From the NCBI GenBank assembly GCA_945861385.1, contig CAMAUI010000042.1, positions 1 through 35,082 on the forward strand: a DNA stretch of 35,082 nt, given 5' to 3'. The translations under genes and the position numbers were made by a program. This document shows, piece after piece, positions 8,277 to 14,815 of the stretch. Under the pieces are notes generated by a model. The model was given only the letters and a program-made list of their open reading frames with translations, made no database searches and had not been told where the DNA came from. The DNA is from Prosthecobacter debontii. GTDB taxonomy: Bacteria; Verrucomicrobiota; Verrucomicrobiia; Chthoniobacterales; Chthoniobacteraceae. Numbering within the stretch: position 1 is the stretch's first letter; every line of letters begins with the position of its first letter.

Positions 8277-8972
8277 ATGAACCGCCGCACCGCCATTCAC
8301 ACCATCGCAACCGCCACCGCCGCGCTCGCCTCGCGCGATCTGGTGGCGCAGGCCGCGGCGCCCGCCGTCCACAAGCTCCCGCCGCTCGGCTACGACTTCG
8401 ATGCACTCGAACCCGTGATTGATGCGCAGACGATGCAGATCCACCACGACAAGCATCACGCCGCCTACGTCGCCAAGCTGAACGAAGCCCTCACGCAGGC
8501 GCCGGACCTTGCCGGGAAGAGCGCGGAGGATTTGCTGAAACACCTCGACGAAATCCCCGAGGCGATCCGCACCGCTGTCCGCAACAACGGCGGCGGGCAC
8601 GCGAACCACACGCATTTCTGGCAGGTGTTGAAAAAAGGATCCGGCGGGCCGCAGGGAGCGTTGCTCAAGGCGATCGAAAAAAACTTCGGCAGCTTCGCAA
8701 AATGGCAGGAGGCATTTTCCGCGGCGGCGATGAAGCAATTTGGCAGCGGCTGGGGCTGGCTTGTGCTTCGCGCCGGCAAGCTCACCATCGAGACCACGGC
8801 TAATCAGGACACACCGCTCAGCACCGGCGGCGTCCCGATTCTCGGCGTGGATGTGTGGGAGCACGCCTACTATCTCAAGTACCAGAACCGCCGTGCCGAT
8901 TACCTCAAGGCGATCCAGGATGTGATCAACTGGGAATATGTGGGCACCCTCCATTCGCAGAGCGCGAAATAG
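8277..8972 (+). CDS. sodA: Superoxide dismutase, Mn-type, with exported N terminus
   Basis: 231 residues. Dismutates superoxide to oxygen and hydrogen peroxide. The metal ligands are His56 (MQIHHDKHH), His111 (GGGHANHTHFW), Asp192 and His196 (GVDVWEHAYYL). A glycine-rich NNGGGHANH motif and Gln in TANQDTPLS indicate the manganese rather than iron subgroup. About 30 extra N-terminal residues begin MNRRTAIHTIATATAALA. This is a twin-arginine-like leader with a short hydrophobic stretch and an AQAAA cleavage region, which suggests Tat export of the folded enzyme to the periplasm. Cytoplasmic SodA would start near residue 31. It is preceded by a 90-base gap with no repeat and is convergent with the zinc-ribbon gene, six bases away. 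Confidence 0.93.
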   Translation: MNRRTAIHTIATATAALASRDLVAQAAAPAVHKLPPLGYDFDALEPVIDAQTMQIHHDKHHAAYVAKLNEALTQAPDLAGKSAEDLLKHLDEIPEAIRTAVRNNGGGHANHTHFWQVLKKGSGGPQGALLKAIEKNFGSFAKWQEAFSAAAMKQFGSGWGWLVLRAGKLTIETTANQDTPLSTGGVPILGVDVWEHAYYLKYQNRRADYLKAIQDVINWEYVGTLHSQSAK

Positions 8973-8978
8973 CCGGGC

Positions 8979-9284
8979 TCACCACCACTGGAGCTTGAAT
9001 CTGGCGAGCCAGTAGAGCCACCAGCCCACAAGCCCCGCCGCCACCCATCGCCACATCCACATGCGCGAACCGGGAGCACTGCGCCTTCGCTGAAGCGGGC
9101 GCACGACCTTTTCCTCATCGTCCTCGTAGGCCCAGTCCGGCAGATCAATGGCATCGTAGTCCGGCCCGTCCTCCAGCTTCCATCCGCTCTCGTGGCACGC
9201 GCCGCATTCGGGGCAGGATTTTGCATTCGGCGGCACGTCCTCGCTGCAAACGGGGCACACTTCCGGCGGACGGCGCGGCTTCAT
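8979..9284 (-). CDS. Small zinc-ribbon protein with C-terminal membrane anchor
   Basis: 101 residues. The N terminus has a treble-cysteine zinc ribbon, CPVCSEDVPPNAKSCPECGA (Cys10, 13, 24, 27). An acidic linker rich in Asp/Glu follows (about 38-58), then a basic patch (RPLQRRR) and a Trp-rich helix (about 75-97, MWMWRWVAAGLVGWWLYWLA) that should span the membrane, with the ribbon in the cytoplasm. It resembles the small zinc-ribbon membrane proteins common in Verrucomicrobia, with no known function. ATG start at 9284, 116 bases downstream of the sulfatase, whose stop faces it in the same direction, so a shared transcript is possible. Confidence 0.7.
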   Translation of the reverse strand: MKPRRPPEVCPVCSEDVPPNAKSCPECGACHESGWKLEDGPDYDAIDLPDWAYEDDEEKVVRPLQRRRSAPGSRMWMWRWVAAGLVGWWLYWLARFKLQWW

Positions 9285-9400
9285 CGGATGCGTGTGGATG
9301 AGAAAAGCGTTCGCATTGCCCGGCAGCTACCACGCTCCAATTTGCCGGTCAATGCATGCATCGCAGCGGTGGTGGCCCCGTTTGAAGCAGGCATTTGCCC

Positions 9401-10807
9401 TCACCTCGCCCGCGCCGGCTCGCGATTCGCGGAGCCTTTCGTTTTCGTGAGTGAGTCGCCGAGTTCGGCGCGCATCGTGTTCGCATATCCAGTGAGCCGC
9501 GAAACGATGTCCGCGTGCTGCGCGGCAACGTCGGTCTTTTCGCCGATGTCTGCATCCAGATCGAAAAGCTGCGGCTGCCCGATTTTCGCCTGCCGGTATT
9601 TCGCCGGGATGCCGTTCTTCGCCTTCGGCTGCTCGCCGAGTGTGCGGTAGGCGGCCGGGAACATCAGTTTCCAGCGCCCGTCGGTGACACTGTGCAATTC
9701 ATTGTTCGCGTACCACGTCGCATAGTCGCGCGTGGGCGCATCGCCTGCGGGAAGTCCGGCCAGATCGTTCCAGCGGTTGCGCCCATCAATCTTCGCCTCC
9801 GGCAATTTTGCGCCTGCGAGCGCGGCAAGCGTCGGGAGGATATCAATCGTCATCGCCATGTCCCTGCCCTCCCTGCCCGCGGGAACTTTGCCCGGCCAGC
9901 GCATGATGCACGGCACGCGCGTGCCACCCTCCCAACTCGTCCCCTTGCCTTCGCGCAAAGGCAGCGCGCTGCCCGCGTGCTCACCGTAGCTGAGCCACGG
10001 GCCGTTATCGCTCGTGAAAATCACCAGCGTGCGCTCATCGAGACCGTGCTTTTTCAAGGCCGCGAGCACCTCGCCGACCGACCAGTCAATCTCCTGGATC
10101 ACATCGCCGAAGAGGCCCGCGCCGGATTTCCCGGCAAACTTGTCGCTCACGAAAAGCGGGACGTGCGGCATGTTGTGCGCGAGGTAGAAAAAAAACGGGC
10201 GCTCCTTGTTGCGCTCGATGAACGCGACCGCGCGTTCCGTGTAGCGCGTCGTGAGCGTGCGCTGGTCGTCGGGCGTCACGTCGTCGTCCACGATCCTCTC
10301 GCCGTCGAAGAGCGGCAGCTTCGGGTAACTGCCCGGCTTCGCCTCCGGGTGGTGCGGCCACATGTCGTTCGAGTACGGCAGACCGAGCCATTCATCGAAC
10401 CCCTGCGCGACCGGCAGCCACTCCGCGCGATCACCGAGATGCCATTTGCCGGCCATGCCCGTCGCGTAGCCGCGCGCCTTCAGCATCTCGGCGATGGTCG
10501 TCTCCGAGGGATTCAACCCGGTCTTCGCGCCCGGCCCGAGCGCGCCATGAACCCCGACACGCGAGTGGTAGCACCCCGTGAGCAGCGCCGCGCGCGACGC
10601 CGAGCACACCGCGCTCGGCACATGGAAATTCGTGAAGCGCCGTCCTTCCTTCGCCATGCGGTCGAGGTTCGGCGTGCTGTAAGCCGTCGCACCAAACGGC
10701 CCGATGTCCGCATAGCCGAGGTCATCGCAGAAAATGAGGACGACATTTGGCGGTTGCTGTGCGGCGAGCGTGACAGCGAGGGCGAGGAGAATGGCGGGCG
10801 TTTTCAC
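9401..10807 (-). CDS. Secreted sulfatase (arylsulfatase family)
   Basis: 468 residues from the GTG at 10807. Further upstream codons read through intergenic repeat DNA. A signal peptide, MKTPAILLALAVTLA, is followed directly by the sulfatase core: VVLIFCDDLGYADIG with metal ligands Asp28 and Asp29, the formylglycine site VCSASRAALLTG (Cys68), GKWHLGD, NMPHVP, and SDNGPW supplying the second pair of metal ligands. The Cys motif is CxAxR, not the common CxPxR. It presumably hydrolyses sulfate esters of polysaccharides in the periplasm or outside the cell after maturation by a formylglycine-generating enzyme, which is not present here. There is no carbohydrate-utilisation cluster around it, so the substrate is unknown. 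Confidence 0.92.
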   Translation of the reverse strand: MKTPAILLALAVTLAAQQPPNVVLIFCDDLGYADIGPFGATAYSTPNLDRMAKEGRRFTNFHVPSAVCSASRAALLTGCYHSRVGVHGALGPGAKTGLNPSETTIAEMLKARGYATGMAGKWHLGDRAEWLPVAQGFDEWLGLPYSNDMWPHHPEAKPGSYPKLPLFDGERIVDDDVTPDDQRTLTTRYTERAVAFIERNKERPFFFYLAHNMPHVPLFVSDKFAGKSGAGLFGDVIQEIDWSVGEVLAALKKHGLDERTLVIFTSDNGPWLSYGEHAGSALPLREGKGTSWEGGTRVPCIMRWPGKVPAGREGRDMAMTIDILPTLAALAGAKLPEAKIDGRNRWNDLAGLPAGDAPTRDYATWYANNELHSVTDGRWKLMFPAAYRTLGEQPKAKNGIPAKYRQAKIGQPQLFDLDADIGEKTDVAAQHADIVSRLTGYANTMRAELGDSLTKTKGSANREPARAR

Positions 10808-10871
10808 GACCCGAGCGTGACCAGTTCCGGCCCAGGCCGCCAGCTTGCAGTCTCGTGAATCCGCGAGGTTT

Positions 10872-11000
10872 TGGAGTGCGCCAGCCCCCTGGCGCTTTGG
10901 CAGGAGCGGAGCGACGCGGCGGGATGGCCGATTGAAAATCACCGTTCACCCACCCCGGCTCCGCCTCCCTCCACAAAGCGCCAGAGGGCTGGCGCACTCC
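10872..11000. repeat. Long-range inverted repeat, GCGCCAG/CTGGCGC type
   Basis: A left unit at about 10872-10899 (TGGAGTGCGCCAGCCCCCTG then GCGCTTTGG) and a right unit at about 10974-11001 (CAAAGCGCCAGAGGGCTGGC then GCACTCCA) are inverted copies over about 27 bases with few mismatches. They enclose about 75 bases. Each unit is itself palindromic around the GCGCCAG/CTGGCGC halves. It lies between the divergent sulfatase and rpmH genes, upstream of the rpmH promoter. A degenerate piece of the CAAGCTGCCAGCTTG family (GCCGCCAGCTTGC) lies at about 10838. Confidence 0.75.
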
Positions 11001-11047
11001 AGATCTGCCACACGCCGATGACCCTGAAACTTTTCCCGCCACCGCCG

Positions 11048-11075
11048 TTGACAAGGGGGGCTCGACCACTATTCT
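11048..11075 (+). promoter_or_regulatory. Probable sigma70-type promoter of rpmH
   Basis: TTGACA at 11048-11053 and TATTCT at 11070-11075 are separated by 16 bases. They lie 31 bases upstream of the rpmH ATG. The -35 is a perfect consensus match. This would drive the rpmH-rnpA-yidD-yidC-jag transcript. Confidence 0.6.
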
Positions 11076-11105
11076 GCGCGCCCTTTTTCAACTGACTCAG
11101 CAACC

Positions 11106-11282
11106 ATGCCAAAACGCACCTACCAAGCATCCAAGCGCACCCGCAAGCGGCAGTTCGGCTTCCGCGCGCGCATGAAGACCAAGAACGGGCGCGCGACGCT
11201 CGCCCGCCGCCGCCAGCGTGGCCGCAAGCGCCTTCTCCCAAAAGGTGTCGAGGTTCATTACGCGCGGCATACGCAGGCCTGA
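11106..11282 (+). CDS. rpmH: 50S ribosomal protein L34, C-terminally extended
   Basis: 58 residues. The first 45 match L34 closely: [20 protein letters not shown], then [20 protein letters not shown], an rRNA-binding basic helix pair. Normal bacterial L34 ends at about 44-47 residues. Here about 12 further residues follow ([14 protein letters not shown]). The ATG at 11106 is preceded by AACTGACTCAGCAACC, with no clear ribosome-binding site. It is followed after two bases by rnpA, the standard order. dnaA, a common upstream neighbour in other bacteria, is absent; a sulfatase stands there instead. Confidence 0.95.
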   Translation: MPKRTYQASKRTRKRQFGFRARMKTKNGRATLARRRQRGRKRLLPKGVEVHYARHTQA

Positions 11283-11284
11283 TT

Positions 11285-11692
11285 TTGCAGCCTCCGGCGA
11301 AGCACGACGCGGCGGATGGCCGTCCCGATGGCCGGACGCCGCGTCTTCGTTTTCCAAAGGTGGCGCGGCTCGCGCGCGCCTCGGAATTTGCGCGGGTGCG
11401 GGAGGAGGGGCGGTCGGTGCATGGGCGGCTGATGCTGATCGGGGTATTGGAAACAGGGACATGCGGAGCCACGCGGACGGGTATCGTGACTTCGCGGCGG
11501 CTGGGCGGCGCGGTGGTCCGCAATCGCGTGAGGAGGAGGCTTCGGGAGATCGTGCGTCTTTCGCGCCCGATGTTGCGGGAGGGGCTTTGGCTCGTGGTCG
11601 TGGCAAAACCGGGCGCGGCAAAAGTCGCAAGCCGTGCGCTCGCGGCGGAGTGGGCGCAACTCGCGGGGAAGGCGCGCATTTTCCGCCCGTGA
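11285..11692 (+). CDS. rnpA: Ribonuclease P protein component
   Basis: 135 residues from a TTG two bases after the rpmH stop. Binds RNase P RNA and helps remove tRNA 5' leaders. Conserved features are LARASEFARVREEGRSVHG near residue 30 and the RNR motif in AVVRNRVRRRLREIVRL (about 78-92), plus the final strand VVVAKPGAA. The N terminus carries about 20 residues more than typical (acidic/basic, non-conserved). A GTG at about residue 26 would give a more standard protein, so the exact start is uncertain. Overlapping or near-overlapping coupling with rpmH fits the usual coordinated expression. Confidence 0.9.
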   Translation: MQPPAKHDAADGRPDGRTPRLRFPKVARLARASEFARVREEGRSVHGRLMLIGVLETGTCGATRTGIVTSRRLGGAVVRNRVRRRLREIVRLSRPMLREGLWLVVVAKPGAAKVASRALAAEWAQLAGKARIFRP

Positions 11693-11777
11693 GAGCGGCT
11701 GCTCACAGCGGCGGGCATGGGCGGCGGCGCGCTTTTTCGTGTCATTTCATCGCCCCTCCGGGCATAACCCGCCGCTC

Positions 11778-12032
11778 ATGAAACTGCTCACCCGGCTCAT
11801 CATCGGCGCGTACAAGCTGACGGTCTCGCCTTTCCTGCACTGGCTGTGCGGGCCCGGTGTGGGCTGCCGTTTCGAGCCGACGTGCTCGGCGTACTTCTGC
11901 GAGGCGGTGGAGACGCATGGCTTCCTCCGCGGTGCGCGGCTCGGGCTGGGCCGCATCTGCCGCTGCAACCCGTGGTGCGCGCCGGGCTGCGACCCCGTGC
12001 CACCCCGCAACGACACTCAACTTTCACACTGA
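11778..12032 (+). CDS. yidD: Membrane protein insertion efficiency factor YidD
   Basis: 84 residues from the ATG at 11778. The family pattern is clear: MKLLTRLIIGAYKLTVSPFL amphipathic N-terminal helix, CRFEPTCSAYFCEAVETHG with paired cysteines, GLGRICRCNPWCAPGCDPVP tail. YidD associates with the inner membrane and supports YidC-dependent insertion. The frame is open further left over the rnpA 3' end, but the start at 11778 matches the family. It ends three bases before the yidC start, so the two are coupled. Confidence 0.94.
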   Translation: MKLLTRLIIGAYKLTVSPFLHWLCGPGVGCRFEPTCSAYFCEAVETHGFLRGARLGLGRICRCNPWCAPGCDPVPPRNDTQLSH

Positions 12033-12035
12033 TTC

Positions 12036-13871
12036 ATGGATCGCAAAGGACTGCTCATCATCATCGTCACCGTCGGCCTCGTCGCAGGCTGGCATTTCTT
12101 TTACGCCCGGCCGAAGCAGGAGGAGGCCTTCAAGAAATGGAAGGCTGACAAGGAGCTATTCGACGCCGAACAGGCGAAGAAGAAAACCGAGACGGTGAAT
12201 GCTCCCGTGCCCAGCCCCGTACCGCCGGGGACTCCCGCGGTTCCGGCTGTCGTCCAGCCGGCTGTGCAGGAGGAGAAAAAGACGGTTTCCAGCGAAGTGG
12301 GAACGGTGGACTACGTCTTCACCAATATCGGCGGCGGCATCTCGCGCGTGGTGCTGAAGGAACATCTGGTGGAGAAGAAAAAAGGGTCGCCGGTCACGAT
12401 CAATGAATTCGGCACTTACGCGATTGGCGCGCTCGCCGAGCAGCCGGGGGACGACGCCTTTGTGAAACTGCCGTGGACGATGACCACTGATGACTCCGCT
12501 GGCGTCGTCACCTTCGAGCGCACCGACGCGCAACGGCAGATCAAGATCACCAAGAAATTTTCCACGCCGCGCAAGCCCGACGAAAACGACAAGCGCCGCG
12601 TGAAACTCCGCAGCGAGTACCTCGTCACCCTCGATGTGACCTTCACCAATGTCGGCGCGACCCCGATGATGGTTCCGAAATCCTACCTCCACCTCGGCGG
12701 CTCCAGCCCGGTCAGCGAGAATGACACGAGCCTTTACCAGGGCTTCGACTACTTCCGCGACGGCGACACCAACTTCAAGACCGTGGATTCGTTCGCCGCG
12801 GGAGGCATGCTGTTTTGGAAGCACGACGCACAGCCTGTCTTCCGGGACGACCGCGACATCATCCGCTGGGGTGCGGTCACCAGCCAGTATTTCACCACGC
12901 TCATCACCATCCTCGGCGCGGACGGCAGGCCGGAGGACGAGCAGCGCGCGCTGCTCGGCAACACCGCGTGGGCGAAGCATGGCGTCATCACCCCCGACCA
13001 GTGGCGCGCATCCGGCCATGTGCTCACCGGCAACGCCCAGCTTCACCAGTTGGATGGCGCAATCGGCCTCCCCGAGTTCGCCCTCACGCCCGGCCAGTCC
13101 ATCACCCGCAACTACCAGATCTACGCAGGCCCGCGCGAGCTGCGCCGCCTCCGCCTGCTCGAGCACGAGGAAACCGGCGTCCTGGATTACGGCAGCTTCC
13201 TTGGCATCCCCACCGGCTGGGTCAGCGAAATTCTGCTGAACTCGATGAACGGCCTCTTTTTCCTATGCGGCAGCTACGCCCTCGCGATCATCATCCTCAC
13301 CATCATCGTCAAGGCGATCCTCTGGCCGCTGCAAAGCAAGGCGAACAAAAACATGAAGCGCATGGGCGAACTCCAGCCGCAGATCAAGGCGCTGCAGGAG
13401 AAACACAAGGCCGACCCCGTGCGTTTCCAAAAGGAAATGGGCGCCGTGTGGAAAAAAGCCGGCGTGAATCCGCTCAGCGGCTGCTGGCCCATCTTCATCC
13501 AGATCCCCATTTTCATCGGCTTCTACAACATGCTCGGCAAAGCCGTCGAACTCCGCCACCACGGCTTTCTGTGGGTCAATGACCTCGCAGCGCCGGATAC
13601 CGTCGGGCACATCTTCGGCCTGCCGCTCAACCCGCTTCCCCTCCTCATGGCTCTGACGATGGTGCTCCAGATGAAAATGTCACCGCAGGCTGGCGACCCG
13701 GCGCAACGCCGCATATTCATGCTGATGCCGCTCATTTTCATCTTCATCTGCTACAACTTCGCCAGCGCCCTCGCGCTCTACTGGACGGTGCAAAATATCA
13801 TTTCCATCGTGCAACTTGTCATCAACCGCGGTAAGAACGCCGCCACACCGCAGCCTGCGGCGGCAACCTGA
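12036..13871 (+). CDS. yidC: Membrane protein insertase YidC
   Basis: 611 residues, Gram-negative type. First TM helix at about 5-22, a Lys/Ala/Pro-rich linker, a large periplasmic P1 beta-domain (about 85-370), then the conserved insertase core from about 395 with five TM helices (about 401-431, 484-502, 531-547, 560-575, 577-595). Core motifs are MKRMGELQPQIKALQEKHK, the C1 coiled-coil loop, and GVNPLSGCWPIFIQIPIFIG. The hydrophilic-groove position that is Arg366 in E. coli reads Lys426 here (IIVKAILWPL). YidC inserts membrane proteins with or without SecYEG. ATG start at 12036, right behind yidD. Confidence 0.97.
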   Translation: MDRKGLLIIIVTVGLVAGWHFFYARPKQEEAFKKWKADKELFDAEQAKKKTETVNAPVPSPVPPGTPAVPAVVQPAVQEEKKTVSSEVGTVDYVFTNIGGGISRVVLKEHLVEKKKGSPVTINEFGTYAIGALAEQPGDDAFVKLPWTMTTDDSAGVVTFERTDAQRQIKITKKFSTPRKPDENDKRRVKLRSEYLVTLDVTFTNVGATPMMVPKSYLHLGGSSPVSENDTSLYQGFDYFRDGDTNFKTVDSFAAGGMLFWKHDAQPVFRDDRDIIRWGAVTSQYFTTLITILGADGRPEDEQRALLGNTAWAKHGVITPDQWRASGHVLTGNAQLHQLDGAIGLPEFALTPGQSITRNYQIYAGPRELRRLRLLEHEETGVLDYGSFLGIPTGWVSEILLNSMNGLFFLCGSYALAIIILTIIVKAILWPLQSKANKNMKRMGELQPQIKALQEKHKADPVRFQKEMGAVWKKAGVNPLSGCWPIFIQIPIFIGFYNMLGKAVELRHHGFLWVNDLAAPDTVGHIFGLPLNPLPLLMALTMVLQMKMSPQAGDPAQRRIFMLMPLIFIFICYNFASALALYWTVQNIISIVQLVINRGKNAATPQPAAAT

Positions 13872-13879
13872 CACAAGCT

Positions 13880-14332
13880 ATGAAAGCCAATCCAAAGGAA
13901 GTTCTCGACACCATGCTCGGGCATCTCGATTTCGCCTTCGAGATCAAGGAATTCCCTGGCTCCCACGGCATCACTCTCCAGATTTACTCGCCCGAAAAAG
14001 AACGCCTCACAGGCCGGCGCGGCGAAACCCTGGACGATCTCCAGATCCTGCTGAATCGCATGCTTCAAGCCAAGGACAAGGACGCCCCCCGCGTCACGGT
14101 GGACGTCGAGCACTACCGTGAAATCCAGGATCACGCATTCCTCCAGCGCATCCGCCAGCTCGCGGAAATCGTCCGCAGCACCGGCCGCAGTTACCAACTG
14201 GAGCCGATGAACAGCTTCGAGCGCCGCATTGTTCACAACGCATTCAAGGAAGACCCGGACATCGTCACATGGAGCCCTCCGGACGACGCGCGCATCAAAC
14301 GCATCACCATCCGCCGACGGACACCGCTGTAG
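13880..14332 (+). CDS. jag: Jag/SpoIIIJ-associated RNA-binding protein (KH and R3H)
   Basis: 150 residues. A KH domain with LTGRRGETLDDLQILLNRML (GxxG at about 46-49) is followed by an R3H domain containing NSFERRIVHNAFKED near residues 112-126 and a final basic strand KRITIRRR. The N-terminal Jag_N domain of firmicute Jag is absent, as is usual outside Firmicutes. The protein (also called KhpB or EloR) binds RNA and is nearly always encoded behind yidC. ATG eight bases after the yidC stop. It closes the rpmH cluster. Confidence 0.93.
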   Translation: MKANPKEVLDTMLGHLDFAFEIKEFPGSHGITLQIYSPEKERLTGRRGETLDDLQILLNRMLQAKDKDAPRVTVDVEHYREIQDHAFLQRIRQLAEIVRSTGRSYQLEPMNSFERRIVHNAFKEDPDIVTWSPPDDARIKRITIRRRTPL

Positions 14333-14408
14333 AGATGGCGTCGCACAGCTCCGTGGAGAAGCCCAGTGCGCGCGCGATCCGCGAGCGCAGGAAGACAGCA
14401 CTGATTCC

Positions 14409-14789
14409 ATGGCGCGCACTTCGGAATTCGTAAATCACCTCCTCGATCTTCTCGCTCCCCTCGGCGGGGTGACAGCGCGGGGGATGTTTGGCGGCTGGGG
14501 CCTCCATCGCGATGGCCGGATGTTTGCGCTCGTCGCGTTCGATACGCTCTACGTGAAGGTGGACGACGCGAGCCGCCCGGAATTCGCCGCCCTGGGGCTG
14601 GAGCCATTTCGCTACAAGACAAAGGGCGGCACGAACACGATCATGTCCTACCACACCGTCCCGGCGGATGCGCTGGATTCGGCGGAACTGCTTTGCGAAT
14701 GGGCGCAGAAGGGGATCGAGGCCGCAGCGCGCGCGGCGTCAGAGAATACTCGCCCCCGCTCAAGCAAGGCCAGCAGACGCTCCCGATAG
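14409..14789 (+). CDS. TfoX N-terminal domain protein
   Basis: 126 residues. The region from LAPLGGVTARGMFGGWGLHR to YHTVPADALDSAELLCEWA is a complete TfoX N-terminal domain: MFGG(W/Y)G motif, FALVAFDTLYVKVD strand pair, and a Phe-x-Tyr segment (PFRYKTKGG). In E. coli and Haemophilus a two-domain TfoX (Sxy) activates competence genes. Single N-domain proteins like this one are widespread and of unclear function. A basic, Ser/Arg-rich tail ends the protein. The frame is open to 14229, but the ATG at 14409 begins the domain. Convergent with the cytochrome gene, 26 bases apart, with no obvious terminator. Confidence 0.85.
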   Translation: MARTSEFVNHLLDLLAPLGGVTARGMFGGWGLHRDGRMFALVAFDTLYVKVDDASRPEFAALGLEPFRYKTKGGTNTIMSYHTVPADALDSAELLCEWAQKGIEAAARAASENTRPRSSKASRRSR

Positions 14790-14815
14790 CGCGCTTCGAT
14801 TTGGATCCGCCTCCG

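Noticed and set aside
11000..11105. Replication origin or dnaA next to rpmH
   Set aside because: No DnaA-box cluster and no dnaA; the neighbour is a sulfatase gene.
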